A stretch of DNA of 64,000 bases from JACKFB01 sp041389525 (lineage in GTDB: Bacteria; Myxococcota_A; UBA9042; PHBI01; JACKFB01), in NCBI GenBank assembly GCA_041389525.1, contig JAWKRR010000032.1, positions 21,231-85,230 of the forward strand, written 5' to 3'. Position 1 is the stretch's first letter. Every line of letters begins with the position of its first letter. The notes under the pieces were generated by a model. The model worked only from the letters and a program-made list of their open reading frames with translations, was not told the DNA's origin and made no database searches. The translations under genes and the position numbers were made by a program. Below, piece after piece: positions 1-9,019 of this stretch.

Positions 1-32
1 CGCCAGAACGCCAAGGACGCGCGTTCTTGGCG
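1..32. terminator. Imperfect inverted repeat downstream of the SDR gene
   Basis: CGCCAGAACGC at the left edge pairs with GCGTTCTTGGCG ending at base 32, with one unpaired base. It lies just past the stop codon of the leftward SDR gene, so it could act as its terminator or as an mRNA 3' stabiliser. There is no U tract, and the window edge cuts off the context. Confidence 0.4.
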
Positions 33-78
33 TCGTGGCGACTTGGCGCGAACCCCGCGGTCCTGGCTCCGCCAGCGG

Positions 79-933
79 CTAGCGGTTGACCAGGGCCTCG
101 CTGCGCTCCCACAGCTCGCGGCCCAGCTTCGGGTCGAGGGCGAGCTTGTTGGGCGCCTTCTCTTTGCTGTCGGAGTAGTAGCGGCCGCTGACCGTGGCGA
201 GCTCGGGCGCGGTGGCGCAGCGGAGCTGGGTGCGCGCGCCCTCCTCGGTGGTGACCATGAAGGCCATCATCAGGTCGCGGAAGGGGCGCGGGACGCTGCG
301 CCAGATGTCGGACGCGATGACGCCGGGGTGCAGCGCGTAGCTGGTGACGCCGGTGCCTTCGAGGCGGCGGGCGAGCTCGGCGCTGAAGATCATGTTGGCG
401 AGCTTGGAGTAGCCGTACTCGCGCAGGCCCGTGCGGGTCTGGGTGGGCTTGTCGACCGCGGACCAGTCGATGGCCTTGGAGCGCTCGCCGGCGCGGCTCG
501 AGACGTTGACGATGCGAGACGGGGCCGAGGCCTTGAGGTGGTCGAGCAGCAACGTCGTGAAGAGGAAGTGGCCCAGGTGGTTGACGCCGAAGGTCAGCTC
601 GAAGCCGTCGGCGGTGGTGCCGCGGTGGCCTGCGAGGCCGGCGTTGTTGACCAGGACGTGCAGCGGGTAGCCGCGCTCGAGCAGATCGGCGGCGGCGCGG
701 CGGACGGAGGCGAGGCTGGCGAGATCGAGGGCCAGGAACTCGGCGTCGACTTTCCCGGTCTCGGTGCGGATGGCGTCGATGACCGGGCGGGCCTTCTCTT
801 CGGAGCGGCAGGCCAGGATGACGCGGGCGCCGGCGCGGGCGAGCTCGACGGCGGTGACGCGGCCGATGCCGGTGTTGGCACCTGTGACGACGCAGGTGCG
901 TCCGCTCATATCGGGCAGTGTGGTGGCGGTCAT
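79..933 (-). CDS. Short-chain dehydrogenase/reductase (retinol dehydrogenase-like)
   Basis: This is a classical Rossmann-fold SDR of about 284 residues that probably reduces or oxidises a carbonyl/alcohol with NADP(H). The cofactor motif TGANTGIGR is near the N-terminus, followed by an NNAG motif and a catalytic YGYSKLAN segment that supplies Tyr and Lys. The overall pattern (LACRS after the second strand, HPGVI near the C-terminus) resembles the retinol dehydrogenase/WW-domain oxidoreductase-like subgroup. I chose the ATG at 933 because it begins shortly before the first beta strand. An upstream ATG at 969 would add 12 residues of low-complexity sequence. The substrate cannot be inferred. 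The gene stands alone, divergent from the toxin-antitoxin pair. Confidence 0.9.
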   Translation of the reverse strand: MTATTLPDMSGRTCVVTGANTGIGRVTAVELARAGARVILACRSEEKARPVIDAIRTETGKVDAEFLALDLASLASVRRAAADLLERGYPLHVLVNNAGLAGHRGTTADGFELTFGVNHLGHFLFTTLLLDHLKASAPSRIVNVSSRAGERSKAIDWSAVDKPTQTRTGLREYGYSKLANMIFSAELARRLEGTGVTSYALHPGVIASDIWRSVPRPFRDLMMAFMVTTEEGARTQLRCATAPELATVSGRYYSDSKEKAPNKLALDPKLGRELWERSEALVNR

Positions 934-1077
934 GGGTCGGGATGATCGCACGTTGGCGACGGGTGGCAAGCCCAGGACCTGGGATCGCCGCCGTGGGCAC
1001 CTTCGCGCCGGGTGGGGCGTGCCGGTGGCTGCTGAGCCACGACGATCGGCTGCGTTGATTCAAAAGAGTCAAGTTGA

Positions 1078-1106
1078 TTGATTTTGCGTCATAGGGTGCA
1101 TATCAT
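1078..1106 (+). promoter_or_regulatory. Candidate sigma-70 promoter for the Xre-RES toxin-antitoxin operon
   Basis: TTGATT (1078-1083) and TATCAT (1101-1106) are separated by exactly 17 bases. The region is unusually AT-rich for this genome. A start site near 1113 would leave a short leader containing the GAGGAGG ribosome-binding site at about 1119-1125. Two overlapping TTGATT copies are present, so operator half-sites for autoregulation by the antitoxin may overlap the promoter. Confidence 0.5.
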
Positions 1107-1130
1107 CGCCTCAGAATCGAGGAGGACGAT

Positions 1131-1529
1131 GTGGCGATCGCAGAGGTGAAAGCGGCGGCAGTGACGCGCGAGGCGATGGCGGCGGCGGGGGTGCGGGCGT
1201 TTTTCCGCATCGCCGAGCGGTGGGGCGTGACCTCGGAGCGGGAGCAGCTGGTGCTCTTGGGCGGGCCGTCGCGCAGCACGTTGGCGCGGTGGAAGTCGGG
1301 GCAGATCGGGCGGGTGTCGCGCGACGCGCTGGAGCGGCTGAGCCTCATCGCCGGGATCTACAAGGCGCTGCAGGTGATGCTGCAGGAGCCGGGCAGGGCG
1401 GACTCGTGGCCCTCGCGGCCGAACCGGGCCTTTGGCGGGCAGACGCCGCTGGAGCGGATGCTGGCGGGCAGCGTGACGGACCTGGCGTACGTCCGCGCCT
1501 ACCTCGACGCCGCGCGTGGCTGGTCGTGA
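1131..1529 (+). CDS. Antitoxin, Xre/MbcA/ParS family (DUF2384)
   Basis: This 132-residue protein is the antitoxin of a type II system and partner of the downstream RES-domain toxin. The N-terminal two thirds contain an Xre-like helix-turn-helix segment (around SRSTLARWKSG, residues 47-57) expected to bind the operon promoter. The C-terminal part, from FGGQTPLERM to the end, is the MbcA/ParS toxin-binding domain with the typical VRAYLDAARGW tail. The start is a GTG just after a strong GAGGAGG Shine-Dalgarno sequence. Its stop overlaps the toxin start in a GTGA tetranucleotide, so the two are translationally coupled. In known systems the antitoxin blocks the RES active site and autorepresses transcription. 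Confidence 0.88.
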   Translation: MAIAEVKAAAVTREAMAAAGVRAFFRIAERWGVTSEREQLVLLGGPSRSTLARWKSGQIGRVSRDALERLSLIAGIYKALQVMLQEPGRADSWPSRPNRAFGGQTPLERMLAGSVTDLAYVRAYLDAARGWS

Positions 1530-2220
1530 GCCCGCCCGAGCTCGCCAAGGTCCAGTGGCGCCGCGCCCACCGCATCGTGAAGTCGGTGTGGCCGCCCATC
1601 GATCTCTTCGAGCTGGTCGCCGACTCGAGCGAGTGGGAGGCGCTCATCGCGCTGGAGGGCCTGACCAACCCGCGGCTGCGGGAGCAGGTCGGCGAGATAA
1701 GCCTGGTCCCGGTCGAGCGGCGCGTCTCGGGGCCCGGCGCCAGCGTGGTGATGGCGGGCTTCACCCACCCGGCGCCGGACGGCTCGCGCTTCGCGGACGG
1801 CAGCTTCGGGACCTACTACGCCGCCGAGGGGCTGGACACGGCGGTCGCCGAGACGGCGCACCACATGGGGCGATTTTACGGGGATTCGGCGGAGGAGCCG
1901 GGGCTGCTGGCGGACATGCGCGTGTACGTCGGCGCGATTCGGCACAGCTTTCACGACATCCGCGAAGGCCACGACGACCTGCACGACCCCGACAGCTACG
2001 TGGCCAGCAAGGCCTTCGCCCACGCCCTGCGCGAGGCGGGCAGCGACGGCGTGGTCTACCGCAGCGTGCGCCGGCCCGGCGGCGAGTGCGTGGCGGCGTT
2101 CTGGCCCGACGTGGTCGAGATCCCCAGCCGACGCGGCACCTCGCCTACCACTGGGACGGCGCCCGCATCGATCGCTACTTCGACCACACCGAGTCCGCCT
2201 GGCGCCAAACGCCGCGGTAG
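1526..2220 (+). CDS. RES-domain toxin, apparently frameshifted near its C-terminus
   Basis: RES-family toxins (MbcT, Xre-RES systems) degrade or transfer ADP-ribose from NAD+ and so arrest growth. Recognisable parts are WRRAHRIV near the N-terminus, the YYAAEGLDTAVAET core and the GVVYRSVRRPGGEC segment. Translation starts at the GTG that overlaps the antitoxin stop. After VVEIP at about 2122-2125 the original frame becomes low-complexity and runs on to 2488. The neighbouring frame supplies the expected family ending (RHLAYHWDG, then RIDRYFDH) and stops at 2220. One extra C in the CCCC run at 2122-2125 would restore a protein of about 231 residues. As written the toxin tail is altered, so either it is inactivated or the base is a sequencing error. 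Confidence 0.8.
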
Positions 2221-2246
2221 GCGCGCCGGTGGCACGGCGGCCGGGC

Positions 2247-2809
2247 TCAGCGCGGCGGCGGGTACTTGGAGAGCTTGCGCTGGAGCGTCCGGCGGTGCAG
2301 GCCCAGGCGGCGGGCGGCCTCGGACACGTTGCCGTCGACGTCCTCGAGCACGCGGTGGATGTGCTCCCACTCGATGCTGGCGAGGCTGGGGGTGTCGAGC
2401 GAGTCCGCGGCCTCGTTTTCTGAGGCGCCGTCTGGCGAAAAGGCGTCCAGGATGGCGTCGGCGTGGGCCGGCTTGGCGAGGTAGTTGACCGCACCCGCGC
2501 GCACCGCCTCGACGGCCGTCGGCACGCTGGCGTAGCCCGTGAGGACGACGATCTCGGTCTGGGGCGAGCGGACGCGAAGCTCGCGGACTAGGTCGAGTCG
2601 GAGCGGCCGGGCATGCGCAGGTCGACGACCGCGCGGTCGATTCCCCCGGAGTCTGCGGTGGCGGCGACCTGGGCGAGGGCGGCGTCGAAGTCGGCGGCCT
2701 CGACCACGGCGTAGCCTCGGGCGGCCAGGGCGCGGGCGAGGCGCTGCCGGAAGGTGTCGTCGTCGTCGACCACCAGGATGCGCGGCTGCTGAGGGGTCGC
2801 GGTGGTCAC
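2247..2809 (-). CDS. regA: RegA/ActR/PrrA-type response regulator, with an apparent frameshift
   Basis: This is the partner of the adjacent RegB-like kinase. The N-terminal receiver domain begins RILVVDDDDTF and has the phospho-acceptor in VVDLRMPG. The C-terminal Fis-type helix-turn-helix ends RRLGLHRRTLQRKLSK, the hallmark of the ActR/RegA family that controls redox-responsive genes. The GTG start at 2809 overlaps the kinase stop (GTGA). At about 2600 the frame breaks after MPGRS. The next frame continues LDLVREL and the conserved LTGYASVPTAV. A single missing G (GGA read as GA) would restore a continuous protein of about 187 residues. As written, the receiver is separated from the DNA-binding domain. 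The symbol reflects family membership, not tested function. Confidence 0.82.
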
Positions 2810-4146
2810 GGGCGGGTCTCCGCAGGCACGGAGAGCACGGCGCGGGTGCCCTCGCCAGGCGCCGAGTCGAAGCGGAGGTCGCCGCTGACGCGCTCGGCGA
2901 AGGCGCGGGCCAAGAAGACGCCGAGGCCCATGCCGCGGCCTGGGTCTTTGGTGGTGAAGAAGGGCTCGCCGACCCGCGCCAGCAGCTCGGCGCTCATGCC
3001 GCTGCCCTGGTCTTCGACGCGGAACTCGATGGCGCTGGTGGCCCGCGCGGGGGCTTTCGGGTCGGGGACTTTTCCCGCGGTGACGCGGACTTGGCCGTCG
3101 GGCTCGCTGGCGTCGGCGGCGTTGTCGATGAGGCTGCGCAGGGCGTGGAGCAGGCCGCTCTCTGGGATCGCCAGCCCGAGATCGGGCTCGGTCACCTCGA
3201 AGCGGACGCGGGCGGCGAGCTCGGGGGGGAGGCTGCGTTCGAGGGTCTGCAGGGTCTCTCCGAGGGTGGTCGAGACCGGCAATTCGCCTGATGGGCCCAG
3301 GGTTTTTGCGGCCATGCGGTCGAGGATGGCGCGGCAGCGTTCGGCCTCGGTGCCGATGAGGCGGAGGTCGGCGAGGGTGTCGGCGTCGGCGGCGCGGCGG
3401 GTGGCGTCGAGCTCGAGCTCGCGGGAGACCAGGGCGATGGTGCCGATGGGGGTGGCGAGCTCGTGGGCGGCGCCGGCGGCGAGGGTGGTCATGGCGGCGA
3501 GGCGCTGGTGGCGGGCGGCGAGCTCGGTGACGTCGACCAGCTCGCGGGTGCGGAGGCGGAGCGCGCGGTTGAGGCGGCCGACGAAGTGGGCGACCAGGGC
3601 GGCGCTGAGGACGAAGGCGACCCACATGCCCTGGAGGTGGAGGCTGAGGCCGTCGGCGCCCGAGCAGTGGGGGCAGGCGTTGGCGAGGGCTGGCGTGGCG
3701 GCGTCGCCTCCCCAGAAGAACAGCGAGCCGTAGCCGAGGACGGCGAGGGCGACGAGGCCCCAGGTGTAGACGGCGGTCAGCGTGCTGGCGGCGAGGGTGG
3801 CGTGGACGAGGTAGAGGGCGCTGAAGGGGTTGTGGACGCCGCCGGACCAGCCGAGGACGAGGGTGAGGAGGGCGGTGTCGAGGGCGAGGATGCCGGCGAG
3901 GAGGGGGGCGGAGGGGGGGCGTTTGGCGCGGCGGAAGGCGGCGGCGAGGGCGAGGTTGGAGGCGAGGACGACGCCGAGGATGGCGAGGAGGCGCGGGAGG
4001 GGGAGGTCGATGTCGAGGTAGGTGACGGCGACGATGAGGCAGGCGAGGCCGCCGAGGGCCGCCCACCAGCGGAGGGCGACCAGCCAGCGGCCGGCGATGA
4101 GGGATTCGCCGGCGAGGAGGTCGGCGTTGGGGGCGGGGGTGGGCAT
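2806..4146 (-). CDS. regB: RegB/PrrB-type redox-sensing histidine kinase
   Basis: This 446-residue membrane kinase is probably the sensor of a RegB/RegA redox system. About six hydrophobic segments fill residues 20-190. The RegB signature GGVHNPF (102-108), associated with quinone sensing, lies in the loop before the fourth helix. The dimerisation box GAAHELATPIGT has its phospho-accepting His at 228, and the C-terminal HATPase domain has an N box (DNAADAS) and the glycine boxes GSGM and GMGLGV. An unusual CPHC motif (158-161) sits in the loop between the last two helices, predicted outside the membrane. In other bacteria RegBA switches respiration, carbon fixation and anaerobic metabolism. 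This agrees with the FNR-type regulation seen further along the window, although no direct link is visible. Confidence 0.85.
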   Translation of the reverse strand: MPTPAPNADLLAGESLIAGRWLVALRWWAALGGLACLIVAVTYLDIDLPLPRLLAILGVVLASNLALAAAFRRAKRPPSAPLLAGILALDTALLTLVLGWSGGVHNPFSALYLVHATLAASTLTAVYTWGLVALAVLGYGSLFFWGGDAATPALANACPHCSGADGLSLHLQGMWVAFVLSAALVAHFVGRLNRALRLRTRELVDVTELAARHQRLAAMTTLAAGAAHELATPIGTIALVSRELELDATRRAADADTLADLRLIGTEAERCRAILDRMAAKTLGPSGELPVSTTLGETLQTLERSLPPELAARVRFEVTEPDLGLAIPESGLLHALRSLIDNAADASEPDGQVRVTAGKVPDPKAPARATSAIEFRVEDQGSGMSAELLARVGEPFFTTKDPGRGMGLGVFLARAFAERVSGDLRFDSAPGEGTRAVLSVPAETRP

Positions 4147-4407
4147 GGGGCCTCGGGGGCGCGGCGCGGGGGGCTGGGCGGGGGCAGCCTAGCGACGGGG
4201 GCTGGGGGGGCGCAACTTTGGCGCGGGGGTGCGCGGGGAGGTCGGCAGGGCCTGGGTTTTGGGGGCGCGCGGGGGGCGGGGAGGGCGGTGCGCGGGTCGT
4301 GGCGTGGGTGGTGGGCGCGGGGCTGGGGCTCGGTCGAGGCGGGCCGGTAAGACGGCGGCTGCAAGTTACAGTTTCCTCGGGCCGCAGAACGCGATAGAGC
4401 GAGGCCC

Positions 4408-5358
4408 ATGAGGATCCCGAAGCGCATCGAGCCGCTCGTCGAGGAGGGGCTCATCGACGAGGTCATCCGACCGTTGATGAGCGGGAAGGAGGCGGCGGTC
4501 TACTTGGTGATCTCGCGTGGCGAGTTGTGCTGCGCGAAGGTCTACAAGGAGGCGGCCGAGCGGACTTTTCATCAGCGGGCGGCGTACCAGGAAGGGCGGA
4601 CGGTGCGGAACTCGCGCCGGGCGCGCGCGATGGAGAAGGGCACGCGCTTCGGCAAGCAGGAGCTCGAGGCGCAGTGGAAGTCGGCGGAGGTCGACGCGCT
4701 CTACAAGCTGGCGGCGGCGGGCGTGCGGGTGCCGAAGCCGCATGCGTTTGAGGGTGGCGTGCTCATCATGGAGATGGTGAGCGACGGCGAGGGGAACCCG
4801 GCGCCGCGGTTGGGCGAGGTGAAGTTCACGGCCGAGGAGGCCACGGCGATGCACGGGCGGCTCATCCGCGAGGTCGTGCGGATGCTGTGCGCGGGGTTGG
4901 TCCACGGCGACCTGTCTGAGTACAACATCCTGGTGGGGCCGGAGGGGCCGGTCATCATCGACCTGCCGCAGGCGGTGAACGCGGCGGGGAATCAGAGCGC
5001 GCGGGCGATTCTGATTCGGGACGTGGACAACCTGGCGCACTACTTCGGGCGGTACCAGCAGTCGCTGCTGAAGACGCGGTACGGGCAGGAGATGTGGGCG
5101 CTGTACTCGCGGGGCGAGCTGACGCCGACGACCGAGCTGACGGGGCGCTTCGAGAAGAGCCAGCGCGCGGTCGACGTGGGCGCGGTGATGCAAGAGATCG
5201 AGTCTGCGCGCGATGAGGCGATGCGGCGGCTGGGCGAGGAGGCGATGGCGTCGGTGCGCGAGGCGCGCGAGGCGGGCCTGCTCGACGACGAGAACAAGAA
5301 GTCGCAGCCGAAGCCGAAGGCGTCCAAGCGCCGCGGCGGGTGGCGGCGCAAGCGCTGA
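4408..5358 (+). CDS. RIO1-type atypical serine/threonine kinase
   Basis: This 316-residue protein has the RIO kinase fold. It shows an ATP-binding lysine in CAKVYK (Lys44), the catalytic loop HGDLSEYN (166-173) and the metal-binding IDLPQAV (184-190), which are the RIO1 versions of the protein-kinase HRD and DFG motifs. The C-terminal 60 residues are charged and end in a Lys/Arg-rich tail that could contact RNA or ribosomes. In archaea and eukaryotes RIO proteins act in small-subunit maturation. The role of bacterial members is not established. The gene is divergent from regB, and the GAGCGAGG before the ATG is a plausible ribosome-binding site. The active-site residues are intact. Confidence 0.88.
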   Translation: MRIPKRIEPLVEEGLIDEVIRPLMSGKEAAVYLVISRGELCCAKVYKEAAERTFHQRAAYQEGRTVRNSRRARAMEKGTRFGKQELEAQWKSAEVDALYKLAAAGVRVPKPHAFEGGVLIMEMVSDGEGNPAPRLGEVKFTAEEATAMHGRLIREVVRMLCAGLVHGDLSEYNILVGPEGPVIIDLPQAVNAAGNQSARAILIRDVDNLAHYFGRYQQSLLKTRYGQEMWALYSRGELTPTTELTGRFEKSQRAVDVGAVMQEIESARDEAMRRLGEEAMASVREAREAGLLDDENKKSQPKPKASKRRGGWRRKR

Positions 5359-5520
5359 GCGGGCGCGGCTTCGCTCGCTGACGCCGCGGGCGCGGCTTCT
5401 CGGGCCGGTCCATCTCCGTTCGCGTGCCCCGCCGCGGCGGGTCGCCGGGAGAGCCCGCGCTCGGCGCCACTGGGCCGGCCGGGCGCCACTTGCCGCGTCT
5501 GGATCGTCGGTCGGCGATGT

Positions 5521-5625
5521 AGGACTGGGTGGTCTCGACCCCACGGACGATCTCGGCCTGGCCTCGGTAGATCCTGGTCGGGAAGATGAGAACTGAGTGG
5601 TCTTGACCCCTCGGGGAGATCCCCC
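5521..5625 (+). repeat. Left copies of repeat units A and B
   Basis: Unit A reads ATGAGAACTGAGTGGTCTTG at 5586-5605 and continues into ACCCC. It is preceded by a conserved stretch from 5558 containing CTCGGTAGATCCTG. A shorter, diverged A copy lies at 5521-5542. Unit B, CCTCGGGGAGATCCCCC, follows at 5609-5625. Both units recur in the same orientation at 7197-7287 on the other side of the transposase remnant, and the A core occurs inverted at 24628-24653. From 5359 to here the sequence holds no gene that I can support. Confidence 0.75.
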
Positions 5626-5699
5626 TCGATTCATGACCCGGTCACGGCGTGCGAGAGCGGCACTGGGTTGATCGACCGGTGAGAAAGGCGGTACGGGTG

Positions 5700-7190
5700 T
5701 GAAACAACCGCCACCGGGCCGGTATGGCCCGAGGAGTCGCGCCCGTGCCCACCGAGATCGCTCACGCCGTGTTGCCTGTCAAGGAGCGGCTTTCCGCAGA
5801 ACTCGCGACGTTGTCGAGGAACTGGTGACGCGGCGGCGACGGGCGGGTGGTGTTCGCTTGAGCTGGGAACCTGGAAGCTCTGATGAAATTGGGTCGGCTG
5901 CTGCTGGCGGCGTTGTCGCGGTGCGATGCGACGGGCGATGCGAGGCATGAGCGTCGGCCATGACGAGGGCGGGTTCGTACGGACGCGGACTACACCGACG
6001 CTCACGACGACGTTTGGCCCGGTGCGCTTCCCCGGCGCCTACCGCTACCCGGCGGAGGTGGGAACGACGACGTATGCCGACGCGCGCACTGAGGTCTTCC
6101 CGCTGGTGCCGCGTTGCCGGTCGTCGGAGCTCTGCCTTGAGTGGGAGAGCCGCCTCGGCAGCCTGCACCGTTTCGGAACGCGAGAACCTGCTGACTTTCT
6201 TCACCCACGGTGAGGTCGCGCTGGAGACACGACCAGCGGCACGCCGTTCGTGTCGGGAACCTCATCGACGCGTTGGCTCTACCAAGCGCCCGAGGAGTTT
6301 CGCATCTCAGAGCGCGCGACGCGCGGCTGTACCGATCGCCATCGTCTACATGTCGAGCGATGCGCACGCGCTGCGCCACGTCACGAATCCTGGACTGACC
6401 AGTGGAAGATGATCAACGGCCTGCGGGTCTGGTGCGTCGACAAGGACCGGGGAATCATCCCACGGCGGTCAGTTCACATGGCGACGCGGCTCTGCGCGAC
6501 GTCGTCCGCCAACTCATCGCGTCGGCTACCTGCGCGTGCGACTTCGGCGATGACTTGTCGCGACCACGTTCGTCGCGGACGGATCTGATCGCGACCAGCT
6601 CATCTCGCAATTCCCCGGCGTCATCGCCATCCTCGACGCCACACGTCCTGCAGCACATAGCGGGAGGCCGAACGCGCTTCAAATCGGCGATTCAGCGCAA
6701 CGAATTCTGGCAGTCAGCGGTTCTCCGCGAGGCGCCGCCAGCACGCCGCGATCGTATGGGCCACGCAAGGCCATCGCAAAGGCAAGAAGGCGCGCGAGCC
6801 GACCGCGGACCTGTCCGTACTCACGCCGGACCGATTCGCGGCGAGGCCTGCTCAAGCACCTGGAGACCGTTGACGACAAGTCCGAGTGCCACAAAGTCGA
6901 ACTACGTCACCGAACGCCTACCGCATGGACTACGTCATGTACCGCGCGAGCGGCTTCAATCGGCTCCGGCGCCATGGAATCGCTGACGAACCGGCAGTCA
7001 GGCGCGACTGAAGCGCGGCGCCCGCTGCCCCCGAGACCCTCGAGGCCATTTCACCTCCAATGCTCGACTCGCCGGACGCTGGGACAGTTCTTCGCCCAAC
7101 CCGACCTCTGGCAACGCCTCGCCCACCGCTTCGTGGATACCGCCTATGTCACATACCGCGGGCCGTGGAATAGGACTCTACCGGGTGATG
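5700..7190 (+). pseudogene. Decayed transposase, probably ISKra4-like
   Basis: No long frame survives, but transposase-like fragments appear in consistent order on the plus strand. They are TTFGPVRFPGAYRYP at about 5995-6050, WKMINGLRVWCVDKDRG at about 6405-6455, GDAALRDVVRQL at about 6480-6515, FVADGSDRDQLISQFPGVIA at about 6568-6625 (then ILDATH after a frame change), and IGSGAMES at about 6960-6985. The last resembles the GSGxxE segment near the end of ISKra4/UPF0236-type and related DDE transposases. Many frameshifts separate the pieces, so the element is dead. Its limits are approximate, and the flanking A/B repeats suggest the original borders. The family assignment is tentative. Confidence 0.5.
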
Positions 7191-7196
7191 GATCAC

Positions 7197-7287
7197 ACCC
7201 CTCGGGGAGATCCCCCCGGGAGATGACCCTCAGGTCCGGTCTGGCTCGGTAGATCCTGTCGAGAAAATGAGAACTGGTGGTCTTGAC
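7197..7287 (+). repeat. Right copies of repeat units B and A
   Basis: Unit B (CCCCTCGGGGAGATCCCCCC) is at about 7198-7217. Unit A is at 7241-7287, including CTCGGTAGATCCTG and ATGAGAACTGGTGGTCTTG. Compared with the left side the order is reversed (A-B, remnant, B-A), but the orientation of each unit is the same. The minus-strand lipoprotein gene reads through unit A, which supplies its last 30 or so codons. Confidence 0.75.
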
Positions 7288-9019
7288 TCGGGGAGGCGGG
7301 TGGCGCCCTCCGAGGCGGAGCAGGCTGGATGTTGATCTGGAACGCGCCGTTGTCCCAGTTCACGATGCTCTCGATGCGGATGGCCACGGTCTCGCCCTCG
7401 CCCAGGACGACGTCGACCTGAGCGTCGACGCCGAGCGCTGGGCCGTCGTCGTTGCAGCTCATCATGAGCCCACTGCAATCGCCCGCGTCGATGCGCAGGA
7501 CGGTATTGATGGCTGAGCCGACGGTGTCGAAGCGCCAGGTCCCCGCTGAAGGTGCTGTCCACAGGAAGCGCTGCTCGCGGCCGCCGATGGTCGGCTCGCA
7601 CAGGGTCTCGTAGTTGCCTGGGCTGAGGTTGCCGAGCTCGCCCACGATGGCGCCGAGGCCCAGCACCGAGGCGACCGCGACGGCGCAGTCGGGGTCCTCG
7701 CAGTCGACCAGGCCGTCGCCGTCGTTGTCGAGGCCGTCACCGCACATCCCCTCCTCGAAGGCGATCGGCGCGAGGCCACGCACCGGGTAGAACCGCGCGC
7801 GGTAGCCAGCGTTGGCGCTCTGCTGGCCGTCGCCCAGCGCGTCGCCCTCGCCGGCGCACCAGATCGATCCGTCGCTCCGCACGAGACAGGTCGTGTCGCC
7901 GGCGTCAGCCGAGACGGCGTCGGAGAGGGCCCCTCCGCCCCACAGGCGGGCGAGCACGGGCGTGGGCGTCACCTCCTCGGGATCGCCAGAGCCTAGCTGT
8001 CCGTAGTAGTTGTCGCCCCAGCACCAGAGTTGTCCCGTGCTGCGGACCGCGCAGGCCGCGATCGCGCCCGCGCTGATGCCTACCGCATCGGACAAACCCA
8101 CCACGGTCACCGGCGTCAAGCTCTGGTTCGTCGAGCCGTCTCCCAACTGCCCAAAGACGCCCCAGCCCCAGCAGGCCACGCCGCCTGTCGAGCGGCGAAC
8201 GCAGGTGTGGCCCGAGCCGGCGGCGACCTCTACAGCGTCGGTGATCTCGCTGACAGACACCGGGACTGGGCTGTCGTTCTTGGTCCCGTCGCCTAGCTGG
8301 CCATAGAAGTTGCTGCCCCAGCACGACACGTGGCCGGTCGCGCGCACCGCACACGCATACTGCTGCCCCAGGGCGAGGTGGGTGGCGTCAGCGATCCCGC
8401 TCACGGTCACCAGTGACGCGCCTCCACCCCAGCACGCGACCTGCCCGGTCTCTCGCAGCGCGCACGCGAACCCGTAGCCCGCAGCCACGGCCACGGCGTC
8501 GGTCAGCTCAAGCACGGCGACCGGCGTGGGGCTGTCGGTCTCAGACCCGTCTCCGAGCGCGCCGCCTAGGTTGCGACCCCAGCAAGCCACCGCGCCGGTC
8601 GACCGGACAGCACACGCGAAGCCGCCACCGCCCACGGCCACGCCCACCGCGTCTTCGAGGCCGCTAACCTGAACCGGGACGACCCCGAATATCGGCTTTG
8701 ACCCGTCGCCGAGCTGCCCGTACTCGCCCCAACCCCAACAGTGGACCCGGCCATCCGAGGTCAGCGCGCAGCCCGTCGAGTCACCCGTCGAGACGGCGAT
8801 GCTGGGTTCGAAGCAGGTTCCCGCACCGCAGACCTCCGTGGGGTCGCAGACGACCGCGCAGGCCCCGCAGCTCGTGACGGCGTCTAGGGAGGCCTCGCAA
8901 CCATTGGACGGATCCTTGTCGCAATCGTCGAACCCGCCAGCGCAATCGACGACCGCGCAGCTTCCGCTGTCGCAAGCGCTGCTGGCGTTCGCGAGATCGC
9001 AGGTCCCGCAGGACCCGCC

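Noticed and set aside
4147..4407. Regulatory or RNA element in the G-rich RegB-RIO divergent gap
   Set aside because: It is only a purine-skewed stretch. I saw no palindrome, promoter or stable RNA fold that I could defend.
5359..5700. Possible small genes between the RIO kinase gene and the transposase remnant
   Set aside because: Frames here are short, in repeat units, and show no start context or recognisable product.
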